Source of the DNA: Talinum fruticosum
Taxonomy: Eukaryota > Streptophyta > Magnoliopsida > Caryophyllales > Talinaceae
Direction of reading: 5' to 3'
NCBI GenBank assembly: GCA_021018815.1
Contig: JAITYX010000064.1
Location: 1,426,001 to 1,490,000 of the forward strand
DNA: 64,000 nucleotides
Shown: positions 11,315 to 22,110 of the stretch, in pieces
Layout: each line of letters begins with the position of its first letter
Numbering within the stretch: the first letter of the stretch is position 1
Position numbers and translations under genes: made by a program
Notes under the pieces: generated by a model
What the model was told of the DNA's origin: nothing
Seen by the model: only the letters and a program-made list of their open reading frames with translations
The model's database searches: none

Positions 11315-12919
11315 TGAAGGTTTGCTCTCGGAGAAGCTAAGTCACCCTAGAGGGGGTTGAATAGGGTGATGAGGAAATTCGCTCGAGTTAAGTATTAGAT
11401 ATGACTCGAGAAGAATGTGAGTCAAGGATGAACTCGGAAAAATCACCGACTCGAGTTAAGTGGCAAATGAAGATACGGATTGGACAGAACTTTAAATATG
11501 TCCGAGTCTAGATTGGACTCGTAAAAGTATCAACTCGAAGTTACGTGGAAACCTTCCTAGGGTAGAAAACCACGGACCATGCTAATCCAAGCACGAAGTC
11601 AAATCCACTATTTTGAATCCACAAAATACAGTAGAATGACTCAACCGTAGTTGCTCTCTTAGACAACTCCTTACAAGTTTTTCCTAGACTCGAAATTCTC
11701 TTATCTCGATCTAGTATTTCCTAATTGAGATAACCTTTACAGTTAGGGACAACCGAGCTGAGTTAACCCTTACGACTCGGTTAAAGGACCTTACTTAGAA
11801 AGTAAGAATAAGTGTTTGTAACAGATTACAAGACCTTATAACTCAAAGAATATTAAATACGAGTTGGAGTTGTAAGTAGAAGATTGAGTATGAATACAAA
11901 GACTTTTGCTTAAGTACGTGTATCGACAGTTGGTTCAAGCAATCTTCAAGTCTTGAGAGTTGACTTCTATTTATAGATGACCAAACAGATTAGCCGTTGT
12001 GACCATCTTCTGACTGAAAGTCCTTTGTGACCGTTGTAATGGATTTTCCGAGTCACTCGAAAATATCCGTTGAGGTGTGAACGTTGGGCAACGGCTCTTG
12101 ACTCCTTTGGAAGTTCCAATTCACTTGGTGGTGTCTTGAAAAGTAAGGTGGAAACCACCGTTAAGCTTAACGTTGCAGATTTTCGGTTTTGGAAACAGAC
12201 AACCCCGACACGATTGTCCGGGCCTTGGTCATAAGTGGAAAAAGCCTTGTCTGCTGGTGATTTGACGTTTTGAAGCCGGTTACTCTTGTAATTCAAAAAT
12301 AGGATAGCCTCGTTTGAATAACCTACAAAAGTAAATCAATTTGGTTCTCAAAGTATAAAATACTTTGGTCCAAGATTAGACATAGATGATAAATTAATTA
12401 AGATAATTAAGCGCATAATTATCCGAGTCGGAAAAGGAATGGAATTTTCTGAGTCTAATATCCATGAGACTCAAAATTCATCTTAGTCGATTGAAAAGAA
12501 AATCAAGTCAAATAAAGAATGACAGAGTAGACAGACTTGATTTAAACAAAACAAAATTCAAACAAAATATGCTGACTTAGAAGAATGAATTATCAAGGTG
12601 ATTCTTAGAACATGAAGTCGGATCCGAGTTTATGCAAAATAGAACAAGTGTTTGAACATGCGATACATCCGAGTGTTGTCCGAGTGACTCGGAATAGCGT
12701 GTAGAAAGACATGTAAGAATATGCTTTCCGAGTCGATCGAAGCGGATGAAAAACGAATGCAATAGATTCTCGTGACACTTCGAAAAGATGTTATATCACT
12801 CAAAAAAGTTTCTAAGGCACATAGAATGACTTGAAATCAAAACCTTATGAGAGCTGAAGCCATATACCCGATTCTTTGATAGAATTCAGAATGATGTACA
12901 TGTAAGGTCCGAGTCTTCA
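11315..12919 (-). repeat. 5' LTR of the Sirevirus (right in window)
   Basis: 1605 bp, the partner of 1804-3416. Being next to the primer-binding site, it is the 5' LTR and would hold the promoter for the minus-strand transcript. Confidence 0.92.
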
Positions 12920-15504
12920 ATATTAGACCCATTTATTTATGCAATGTCACGTACAAGATTTAGCAAAGGTAATTATTAATAGAATTAAATTAGCTTTGCC
13001 TAGTATTATTAGCCCTACCCAATCCAGTTTTGTTCTTGGGAGTAATATTACGATGACATTCTTGTGGTTAAGGAACTTGCCCACTTCATTAACAGAATGA
13101 CCCAAAAAGCTAAATACTTTGCTCTTAAACTTGATCTATTAAGGCCTATGATACACTTGAATGGGACTTTATCCACAATATACTCATCTTCTTTGGTTTC
13201 CAAGAAAATTTGATCAAGGTCATTTATGGGATGTATCACAACTGTTTCTATGAATTTTTGTGGAATGGTACAAGTGGGACTTTCTTTAACCCTACTAGAG
13301 GGTTACGTCAAGGAGACCCCTTTCCCCTATATTTTTGTCTTATGCCTTGAAAGACATTCCCGTATGATCAATGAAAAGGTCCAAATTTGGAATTGGTACC
13401 CTGTTATTGTGAAGGATATTAAAGTCTCTCATGTTTTCTATGCTGATGACATTTTCCTTTTTGGTAAAGCTGATTTGAGAAACCTCAATTCAAATCATGA
13501 ACAATTTTAGGGAGATGTCTAGATTACATATCAATAAGGATAAGTTAAAATTAATTTTCCCAAAGCAATTTAACCCTAGACTAAGAAGGATCCTTGCTAA
13601 AGCTGCTCATATCTCAGCTTCAACCTCTTTTGGCAATTATTTAGGTGTCCCTATTTCTCCCTGTAAACCTAAACCTGCTGATTTTAACTTTATTCTTAGC
13701 AAATTTAGAGACAAACTGGCCATTTGGCAAACCAAATTTATTAATCTTACGGGTAGAGTCACCGTTGTCAAGTCAGTTCTTTCTTTCCTTCCAATATATC
13801 ACATGCAGACCTGTCTCATTCCAAAGAAGACCATTAATACTATGGAAGTCATCATAAGGAAATTCATATGGAATAAAACGTATCAGAGTCGCTATGCACC
13901 TAGGGTTAAATGGGACTCAATGCTCAACCCTAAAGATAAAGGAGGTGTTAGGATCAAAGACTTGGGAATCTAGAATAAAACTTTCTGTACTAAACTTCTC
14001 TGGGATATTGTCAAAACGAAAAACAAACTTTGGGTGCATATCTCTAATTCCCCTATATTAGAAATAACCCTATCTTCCTTTGCCAACCCAAAACCCATTA
14101 TTCACCAATCTGGAATAATATTATTAGCTGCGTTAGTATTACTGAACCATTTGCAAAACACAAGATAGGAAATGGTTGGGATACTTCCTTATGGTTTGAT
14201 CACTGGCTACCTTCTGGTCCCCTCTATAAACTGAATGACATTGTTATTCCTCCCTATGCTAAGCATTGGCGTGTTGCAAATATTATTAGGAATGGACTAT
14301 CACTGTTTTGCACAAATGGATCCCTAATGAGATTAAAGCCCAAATACTTAACATCAAAATCCCTCCCTCAAATCACAGCAATGACAAAATGGTTTGGAGT
14401 CTCAACAAGAATGGGAAATTTTCTACCAAATCTTTGTATAGGCAGATCCGACCCAACTCTAATTGGAATACAACAATCAAATGGAAAAGAATTTGGGGAA
14501 CAAAAGTTCAGGAAAAAATGAAGTTCTTGGTTTGGTGTACTGCGCATGAAGGATTACCAGTTGCTTCCCGCCTAAGTAATTAGGTACCCAACCTTCAACC
14601 AACCTGCAAAACATGTAATCTTAGTACTGAAACTCATTTACACCTATTTTGCGATTGTCCCATTGCAGCTGCCACTTGGTGCAAATTTCTCCCCGCAAAT
14701 AACCATGGCCTTACTTCTTACTTCTTCAATGTGGAATGGCATGAATGGATTAACCTCGATACAAAATGCCAAAGTTGGATCAAAAAGTTTATGATTATAT
14801 GCAGCAAATTTGGCTGTATAGAAACAATGTGATTTTCTCCAATTGTATTCAAAGCACCTATAGTTTCTGGTGCCGGTTAACTTACGAAATGGCTCAAGCT
14901 AACACACTTTAGAGTACACAGGGACCAAACTTTCTTAACAATACTGCTGCAGTTATTTGGAAGCCTCCCGAGACTGCACATTTCAAGGTCAATTTTGGCC
15001 TTTTTAAGGATGAAAACAAAAACAGGTTCATAGCTGGGGAGTTATACGCACGGCTAGCCACTTATCGTTCCTGAGATGTACTGTGATTGTGTGCTTCAAG
15101 GATAAGAACTTGGCCATTCTGGAGGTGCTCAAAGAAACCCTCAGGAAGGCTTGGGATTACAATATCCCTAAGATAGAAATTGATCTGGAAGAAATCTGAT
15201 TCAAATGATTAAAAGAAACTTGGCTACAAGCAGCAACGATCCAGTAAATTATGTCGTTACTCAGATCACCGAGCTAATCCAAAGGAAGTGGGAGATCATG
15301 ATTAACCATGCCCTTGGAGCTGTCAATCTCGCGGCTGCTGCTCTTGCTGTGACAAGCCACGATCAAATGGAACTAGTTACCTTGCACACCATTCCCCCGC
15401 CGCAGGTTAAGTGGATTCTACAGACCAATGAGAGAGCTCTTCATATGAGTAAGGACCTTATGGATCAATGGGACCATCTCATTGCTAACTCCAACCATAA
15501 TTAG
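12920..15504 (+). pseudogene. LINE ORF2, part 2: reverse transcriptase, zf-RVT and RNase H-like domains
   Basis: RT resumes at 12925 (RPIYLCNVTYKI region) and contains the finger/palm blocks, then FYADDIFLFGKA at about 13437-13475 with the catalytic YADD. The frames at 13497-13973 give GNYLGVPISP and VVKSVLSFLPIYHMQTC, typical of plant LINE thumb sequence. The zf-RVT domain follows at 14308-14583 (FSTKSLYRQI, KMKFLVWCTAHEGLP) with a Cys/His-rich continuation to about 14700. An RNase H-like (RVT_3) region starts near 14985 (HFKVNFG, where VNxDG is usual, so an acidic residue appears lost) and runs to the stop at 15502-15504. Several frameshifts and in-frame stops are present. Confidence 0.87.
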
Positions 15505-15663
15505 TGGTCTGTATTCAAGAATGTTATGTGGCTTTACTAAGTGTTGACTTCTAGTTCTACTTGAATTCCCATCCTTTTGCTGGCCTTGATGGTCTTTATT
15601 TTGCCTTGTATTGCTGTGATGAGTCTGTGATGTAAGCTTTGTCCTCAAACTCGTTGACTTTGG

Positions 15664-15922
15664 TTTAATGAATCTTCACGTTTCTTTCCAAAAAAAAAAA
15701 GGGTACTTTTTGGAGTCGGGTCATATTAAAAAATCTATTTAATTGGATGAGCTCAATTGTTCAATTTTCTCATATATATATATATATATATATATAAGTT
15801 TAAATTCTATGCTTATAACTCCTTTAATGAATCTTCACGTTTCTTTCCAAAAAAAGGGTACTTTTTGGAGTCGGGTCATATTAAAAAATCTATTTAATTG
15901 GATGAGCTCAATTGTTCAATTT

Positions 15923-15975
<53 letters not shown>

Positions 15976-16002
15976 TTTAAATTCTATGCTTATAACTCCT
16001 TT
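15664..16002. repeat. Tandem duplication of the LINE 3' tail with (TA)n
   Basis: The unit at 15664-15822 recurs at 15823-16002: the phrase tttaatgaatcttcacg, an A-tract, a gggtactttttggagtcgg phrase, a TA run and aagtttaaattctatgc. The copies differ mainly in A-tract length (about 11 against 7) and TA-run length (about 26 against 47 bases). The LINE poly(A) tract is inside the duplicated unit. Confidence 0.9.
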
Positions 16003-16515
16003 TTATGTATAATTTACCAACTTTTTTTCATATGTTCTTGTTTCATTTATTTTTAACTTACAATCTTATAGCTCCTTACAACTCCTTACAGATTGTTTAC
16101 AACTTTTTATAACCAACTTTACAAGTATCTTACAACTCTTTACAACTTCTTACAATTAACTTTACAACTCTTTTACAACTCCTTACAGCTTTGCTCAAGT
16201 CCTTACAACTCTTTATAATTACATGGAATAGAGTCAATCATCATTGTCCTGGAATGCTCCAAATCAGAAATAAAAAAATATTAAGCTTTTAGTTACAACT
16301 TTTTTTTTGTTTCTGTCTTTTTCCTTCTCAAGTAAAAAGAGAGTTTTGCTTTTTGTTGTGAAGCTTTTTGTTTTGCAACTTGCTTGGTTGTTTAGGTGGA
16401 GTGAGAAAATAGTCTTTTATTATTATTGTTTAATTGTTTTCTTAACACCTCCTGCTTTACAATGTTTGTTTTGTTGACACGTTTACTTTTATTTTTTTCG
16501 TATTTCCACTTCATA
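16003..16515. other. Intergenic stretch with degenerate acaactccttac repeats
   Basis: From about 16060 to 16215 the phrase 'acaactccttac' and variants recur irregularly, which looks like a decayed short tandem repeat. No coding sequence is seen. Confidence 0.6.
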
Positions 16516-16526
16516 AGAGAGAGAGA

Positions 16527-16562
<36 letters not shown>
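16516..16562. repeat. (GA)n microsatellite
   Basis: A nearly pure ga run with one interruption, followed by ga-rich sequence to about 16615. Apparent Glu/Arg-rich frames here are artefacts of the repeat. Confidence 0.95.
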
Positions 16563-16565
<3 letters not shown>

Positions 16566-16809
16566 GTTCTATTTGCAATCCGAATCCAAAAGAGGGAGAA
16601 AGAAGAGAGAGAGAAAGTTTACGAAGAAAAAAGGCAAAATAATCAACAGTCGCTTCTCTTTTCTCTCTATGAGCAAGTTTTTATCTCTCTATTTGTCTTT
16701 CTTTGTTTAGATTGATGTTTCTTGCATTTTTTATTTTGTTCTGGGGCTGATTTCTGTTTTTACTTCATCTGTTATTTATTTCGTTAAGGATTGTGATGTT
16801 CAAATCTGT

Positions 16810-17640
16810 TCCAAGACTCAATAAGATTTTCCGCACTAACCACAAGTGCATCACCTACATCTTCCATGGAATTTAATGAACTCCGGTCATCAAATTGTTT
16901 AGGACAATTTTTCTTAAAATGTCCCTTATCCCCACGGCCCCAACATACAACCTCCCCGGGTTTTCGGACTTGCCCCTTGCTTTGGATTTTCCCCGCCCAC
17001 TTTTCCCATGCTTTTCCCTACCCCTTACATAAAATGCACTCCCAGATGAATCTAGAGTATCTTTCTTGCGAATGCTTTCGCTCAAGATCACATCCCGGAT
17101 CTCATCATACTTTAATGCATTTGAACCCCTAGCACTACTAACAACGAGACACTATGGTATCCCAAGACTCGGGTAGCAAAGACAACAAGATTAAGGCCTT
17201 AACTTCATCCTTAAAGTTTATACTCACCAAAGCAAGATTAGAGATGATCATATTAAACTCATTAATATGATCCGCTATACTAGTGCTATCACCTATTTTT
17301 AAATCAAACAATCTACGCATGAGATATACCTCATTTACCGCTCAAGGTTTCTCATAGAGGTTGGAGAATTCTTCCAACAGTTCCTTTGTTGTTGTTTGAT
17401 CCATCACGTTGAATGCCACATTCCACAACAACGTCAATCTAACCGTCCCACGCGCTTGCCGATCAAGCAACTTCCAATCATTTTCTGCCATGTCCAGTGG
17501 GCTTTACTCCCGAGAGGGGTTGATATAACTTCTTCCGGTACAATAATTCTTCCACTTGCATTTTCCGGAATGCAAAGCCCTTTCCATCGAACCTCTCAAT
17601 CTTTACTTTATCTTGCTCTCCATTTTGTGAACTCTAAATC
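16810..17640 (-). pseudogene. Copia gag fragment (UBN2 type) with degenerate zinc knuckle
   Basis: The frame at 17320-17138 carries the capsid-like motif (MRRLFDLKIGDSTSIADHI ... LLSLLPESWDT), characteristic of copia gag proteins. Farther on, around 16950-16905, a zinc knuckle is recognisable as WGRGDKGHFKKNC, with the first cysteine pair damaged. Frames shift between these blocks. Gag would package the element's RNA; this fragment cannot be functional. Confidence 0.82.
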
Positions 17641-17646
17641 TAACCT

Positions 17647-17659
17647 GGCTCTTATACCA
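17647..17659 (-). other. Primer-binding site (initiator tRNA-Met type)
   Basis: Minus-strand tggtataagagcc lies two bases from the LTR end and matches the initiator tRNA-Met complement at all but one position. Confidence 0.85.
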
Positions 17660-17661
17660 GT

Positions 17662-18224
17662 TGTTAGGATCGGGGTTCACAAATAATGAGACTTTGGACA
17701 AAGAAAAGAAAATAAGAATTTGGGACACAAGATTTAACGTGGAAAACCCAAACCCGGAAAAAAAAAACCACGAAATCAATGCACTTGATTTTGAGTAATT
17801 TACAAAGAATTTCCCTCAAGCACTCACTTGCTTCACTTTGTAATATACTACTCACTTTCATAACAATGGAGGTTTTTAGCACCGATTAAATAGGCATAAT
17901 CGGTCAAACAACATTTACAAGCATTAACCGAGGCATTAACTACAAAAACCGACAAAAACGGCAAAGAAAACAGCAGCCGAGGCAGCAATCACATGGCATG
18001 GTCATGGCATGAACTTGGCACGATCGTGCCATGTTGGCACGGGCATGCCTAGTGGCACGGTTTTGATCGTGCCACCTCTCGCCCCAAAAATCCTATAGCT
18101 TCCTTCGCATTTGTCTTGGCTGTGCCAAAGATGTCATGCTCGTGCCACCTTTCTCGTGACCATGCCAACTTCTTTGCTTGCAAAACCCGAGCCCAACCCG
18201 ATCATTAGACTCCATTACCCAACA
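17662..18224 (-). repeat. Copia LTR with GGCACG-type repeats
   Basis: The 563-bp segment starts TGTTAGG and ends CCCAACA, giving TGTT/AACA inverted ends, directly next to the primer-binding site. Between 17995 and 18170 the sequence is dense in tggcac/gtgcca words, including the perfect 16-bp palindrome at 18016-18031. Confidence 0.78.
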
Positions 18225-18659
18225 ATCTATAACAGCACTCCTACGATCGTCATAAGAGCTACAACGATATCTTTAGAAACCGGAGTAAATCTGAACATAT
18301 GGGACTCGGTATTCAAATGTTGAATAGTTATTTCATTTCTTAACATTGGTTGTTGAGGTGACAAAATGTTCAATTAGAACTATGACATTGAGCACAAGTT
18401 AGTCTATGTGCTAAGAAACAGGATCTCTATATTCAGCAGACAAACTAATAGGAAAGCAAACTAGAATGGTAATAACTCTATATATAAATGATGATGAGCA
18501 TTGAACAATAATAAAATCAATCGATTACTTTACACAATTTAACTAATTATCAATTAGTTTAACCGATCAATGCATATCGGCCAAAATATAAATATGCGAG
18601 TGTTTGTTAGCTAGCTCTTGAATTATGATCCTAGCTCCATTTCCTGTACGTTTTTAGAC
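18225..18659. other. Intergenic, nothing recognised
   Basis: AT-rich sequence without a coding frame or repeat structure that I can recognise. It lies just downstream (in minus-strand terms) of the F-box pseudogene and may include its 3' flank. Confidence 0.5.
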
Positions 18660-19432
18660 TTTCAAAATAGTTTATGAGATGGCCTACGTTCCCTCTAAAA
18701 TACAAGCGAGATTAAACTTGGGAGGGGATCGGATTGGATCCACAAGGATAAACCACTCGTCACTATCTTCTTCGATTCACTTTAATAAATGTTGGCGGGA
18801 GAATCATATAACCTCACCCAAGAAGTTTTAACCCCATATTGCTTCATCATCCATATCTTCAAATTCCTCCCTCCCCCTCCCTCTTAAAGATTGACAAGCA
18901 TAGACACCCTTCAATTACGAGATAGGCCGCAAGGTTCATCGTAGTCAACCACATAATCCACCTTGGATCTCTACGCCTCTGGAATTAGAATCTCATCAAA
19001 CACCTCGCAGACCAAATCAAATGCAAAGATACGACAATCACCATCGTTATTTTCTAGTCATGCCGACAACCGAGTGTAGACGTTCATTAACCAATGTTCC
19101 ATTCCAACTATCACGCCGGTGCGCTAGTGCACCGACCCGGTCACTCCCTTCGAAGTTCTCCAGCTGTTGTTTCTTAACGAAAACAAGTACAATGTGCCAT
19201 TGGGGTTATCATAATCTTGGATGGCACCTAGAAAAACCTTAAACATCTAAAGATGAAACCTAACTGAATCCACTTGAGATGGGGAAGTTGTTTACCGAAT
19301 GGAATAGGAACCGAAATCATTTTGTATTGATGCAAGACTGGATTACGAGAGGCAGATATGATCCTTTGAGACTAAGAAGCTAAGAAACCCACGTGATGAA
19401 CCAAAAAGATAGGACGTTACCCGGCGTGATAG
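18660..19432 (-). pseudogene. F-box protein pseudogene, C-terminal half (F-box-associated domain)
   Basis: Minus-strand reading in mixed frames gives, in order: LFGSSRGFLSFLVSKDH, NPVLHQYKMISVPIPFG (about 19340-19290), YLFSLRNNSWR (19190-19158), AFDLVCEVFDEI (19022-18987) and IWMMKQYGVKTSW (18858-18817). This series of blocks defines the F-box-associated (FBA) beta-propeller domain of plant F-box proteins, which recruit substrates to SCF ubiquitin ligases. The high-coordinate end meets the copia LTR at 19433; the N-terminal half continues at 32980. Frameshifts and stops show it has decayed. Confidence 0.82.
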
Positions 19433-19627
19433 TATTGAGGCTAGGTGCTATCTTTGGCATATGTATATTGGTATTATCTCTTTTATTCTATCACTATTCA
19501 TGTAGAAGCTTGTATATGAAAGTATAAGAGTGTTGTGTGTCATTCAATTCTGTATGTATATGGTGATTGTATGAATAGAGAGGCAGAGAGTTCTCTCCCA
19601 AATTGAATTCTACTCTTGAAATTGTTA
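19433..19627 (+). repeat. 5' LTR of copia element A
   Basis: Begins tattgaggct and ends gaaattgtta; the partner is at 32786-32979. It contains a run resembling a promoter and leader (tctatgtatatg, then gagaggcagagagttctctc). The ends lack a canonical TG...CA, so the boundary may be off by one to three bases. Confidence 0.88.
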
Positions 19628-19640
19628 TGGTATCGAGCCA
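19628..19640 (+). other. Primer-binding site of copia A (initiator tRNA-Met type)
   Basis: tggtatcgagcca directly follows the LTR and matches the initiator tRNA-Met complement apart from one missing base. Confidence 0.87.
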
Positions 19641-19670
19641 TGACAGGACGACAAATAGAAAATCAAAAAC

Positions 19671-20580
19671 ATGAAGAAAACACCATCACCATATGATCCG
19701 AACTCGAATGATGATCCCGGAAACATTATCACTCAAGTTCAATTGAAGGGTGATAATTATGAAGAATGGGTGAGGGTTATTAAAACCTCATTACGAGCCG
19801 GATGAAAATTGGTTTTTATCGAAGGGAAGATTACCCAACCCGATGACACTTCTCCTGATTTAAAAGAATGGTGGATAGTGCAATCCATGCTTGTGTCATG
19901 GATTTTGAACACTATTGAACTAGGCTTGCGTTCCACTATATCATTTACGGAAAATGTCGAAAATTTATGGCAAGATATCAAGGATTGATTTTCAGTTGCA
20001 AATGGACCACGGGTTCAGCAATTGAAAGTGAAATTAGCATATTCTAAACAAAAGGGGCTGACTATTGTCGCTTATTATAGCAAATTGAAAATCTTGTGGG
20101 ATGAATTGATGAACTACGATCAATATCCACTTTGTAGTTGTGGAAAATGTGAGTGTAAAATTGGACCAAAGGTTGTCAAAATGCGGGAAGAGGAACTAGT
20201 TCATCAATTCCTCATAGGTCTTGACGCAGAGTTGTACGGGACGGTACGCTCAAACTTGCTAGCAACCGGGCCTCTTCCATCGTTAAACGAGGTTGATTCG
20301 ACTCTGGTTCAAGAAGAACGAGTCAAAACCATGACCCGAACGAAGGACGTCCATGGCAAACTAATTGCGCTTGCAGCCCAAGTCAATTTCAAACCAAAGG
20401 GACAAGGCATCAGATTGCTTTAGACTTGTGGGCTATCCTGATTGGTGGGGTGATCGACCCCGTGACATAAAGCTAGCTGGGTGAGGCGAGGCGGCATGGC
20501 CGGGGACGAGGAAGAGGTGGAACACACCGAGCGAATGTGGCTATGGTGACGCCGGATGCAAACTCGACATTAGTGGCCAT
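19671..20580 (+). pseudogene. Copia A gag (broken)
   Basis: The ATG at 19671 opens MKKTPSPYDPNSNDDPG, followed by LKGDNYEEWVRVIKTSLRA, typical of the N-terminal copia gag domain. In-frame stops occur near 19803 and 19986. The frame at 20022-20423 continues with the gag core (YYSKLKILWDEL, CKCECKIG-like CGKCECKIG, EEELVHQFLIGLD). A damaged zinc-knuckle/tail region with GYPDWWGDRP follows at 20420-20470. It would form the particle; it is inactive here. Confidence 0.87.
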
Positions 20581-20589
20581 GTTGCCTTG

Positions 20590-22110
20590 AATTCACATAA
20601 GGCAAATTCTAAGTGAGAAATTTACCGGTAAGGCTGAAAACACTTCCTGGATAATTGATACCAAAGCCTCAAACCATATGATTGGAAACTTGGGAAATTT
20701 GCATGACTTGAATTCACATAAGGCAAATTCTAGATTCTTCCTTGTCCAATAGGCTTGCCAACTGGAAAATACGTCCTTCCTACCAATGAGGGAACAATTG
20801 ATCTTGATGAAAATTTGATCTTATCTAATGTCCTTTATGTGCCCGGTTTAGCTTGCAATATAATTTACGTGTCACAAGTTGTCCACGAAACTGATTGTAT
20901 TGCTGTTTTTTCTAAACATATGTGTGCTTTACAGGACCGCACTTTGAAGATGCTAATTGGTGCGGGTGAGCGTAAAGATGGACTCTACTACTTTCGGGAA
21001 AGTCGCATATACAAGCCCACAAAGTTAATGGGGTGGGTTCGCTCGATTTGTGGCATGCAAGATTGGGTCATCAAGGTCACCAAGTTAGTTCCAACTGTTG
21101 ACATTAGGAAAGGTAGTAATAATTTGAATAAACATTGCGATATTTTTCATCGGGCAAAACAGACTAGAGACAGTTTTCCTCTAAGTAATAATAAAGCCTT
21201 TGATTTGTTTGAATTAATTCATTGTGATTTGTGGGGTCCTTATAGAACTGATTCTTCCTGTGGTGCCTATTACTTCTTGACAATTGTGTATGATTTTTCT
21301 CGTACTACTTGGGTTAATTTGTTGGTTGACAAGAAAGAGGTGTCTCAAATTTTGAAGAATTTTTTGCTATGATTGATAGACAATTTCATAGGCATGTCAA
21401 AATTGTTAGGAGTGATTTGGTACCGAATTCACTTGCATGAAAAATTATTTCTTAGAGCATGGGATAATGTTTCATACCTCTTGCATTGGAACACCTCAAC
21501 AAAATGGTCGGGTGGAATGAAAACATCAACATATTATGAATGTGGCTCGGGCTTTACGATTTCAAGGTCATTTTCCAATTGAGTTTTGGGGGAATGTGTT
21601 TTAACTACGGGCTATTTGATAAACCGGACACCTTCCATGGTTTTAGATGGCAAAACTCCCTATGAAGTTCTTTATGGACATTCACCTTCATATGAGCACC
21701 TTAAGGTTTTTGGATCATTCTGTTATGCTCATAATCAAAAGACTCTTGGTGACAAATTTGCAAGTTGAAGTAAAAAATGTGTGTTTGTTGGTTATCCTTA
21801 TGGCAAAAGGGGTGGAGGTTATATGACCTGGAAACTCAAAAAAAATTTGTTTCACGAGATGTTGTTTTCTATGAAAATGAGTTTCCATTTGCTAAGCTTT
21901 ACCACTAAAGATGGTAAAATAAAGGAAGTTCCTCATGATGGAATTGATGCACAGTGGTTGGAAAACAATGGGTGTTTAGAGGCCAAAGGGGAAGTATGGA
22001 TACAATGGACCAAAATAATTCTTGCTTGCCTCTTGTGAAATCGCCTAGCGAAGCTCAGACAAAACAATTCTAGGGAATTAGGGGATGAAAGGGCTGAACA
22101 CAACAGGAAG
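20590..22110 (+). pseudogene. Copia A pol, part 1: protease, GAG-pre-integrase, integrase
   Basis: The protease site reads SWIIDTKASNHMIG (about 20645-20690), with Lys in place of the catalytic-motif Gly of DTGAS. GAG-pre-integrase (20755-21010) shows LSNVLYVPGLACNIIYVSQ. The integrase core starts at about 21190 (FELIHCDLWGPY, VYDFSRTTWVNL) and, after stops, continues at 21480-21740 in other frames (TPQQNGRVE-like sequence, YLINRTPS, DGKTPYEVLYG). The YPYGKRG block follows near 21790. The gypsy insertion cuts the sequence at 22110. Multiple stops and shifts make it dead. Confidence 0.88.

Larger units (their letters stand above)
1804..12919 (-). mobile_element. Sirevirus-type Ty1/copia retrotransposon (complete structure, decayed coding)
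   Basis: Two direct repeats of about 1.6 kb (1804-3416 and 11315-12919) begin TGAAGG and end TCTTCA. They enclose gag, protease, integrase, reverse transcriptase and RNase H, all read on the minus strand in the copia order. A primer-binding site adjoins the right (5') LTR and a polypurine tract adjoins the left (3') LTR. The flanking 5-bp target duplication is atttt (1799-1803) against atatt (12920-12924), with one mismatch. A 2.8-kb stretch between RNase H and the 3' LTR holds an envelope-like ORF remnant, a hallmark of Sireviruses such as SIRE1 and Maximus. The LTRs differ at many sites, often CG versus CA or TG, so this is an older insertion. Confidence 0.92.
1..15702 (+). mobile_element. 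L1-like LINE, interrupted by a Sirevirus (segments 1-1803 and 12920-15702)
   Basis: The two segments form one non-LTR retrotransposon reading left to right. Segment 1 holds the endonuclease and the start of reverse transcriptase. Segment 2 resumes at the next RT codons and runs through YADD, the zinc-binding RT-associated domain, an RNase H-like domain, a short 3' UTR and an A-tract at 15690-15700. At the junction, 'gtcaatgatttt' on the left continues with 'agacccatttat' on the right, restoring the usual V-N-D-F-R-P-I motif of plant LINE RT. Several frameshifts and stops show the copy is dead. The 5' end is outside the window. Confidence 0.9.
16810..18224 (-). mobile_element. Truncated Ty1/copia element (5' LTR, PBS, gag only)
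   Basis: An LTR (17662-18224), a tRNA-Met primer-binding site and a gag region occur in order on the minus strand. The sequence stops near 16810, at the point where the protease motif (DSGA-type) would begin: minus-strand codons give MEDVGDALVVSAENLIESW and then lose similarity. No second LTR is found downstream, so the 3' part was lost. Confidence 0.8.

Noticed and set aside
16426..16710. 94-codon frame with Arg/Glu run
   Set aside because: It is created by the (GA)n microsatellite.
18016..18031. Palindrome as a bacterial-type operator
   Set aside because: The context is a plant copia LTR; reported only as an LTR motif cluster.
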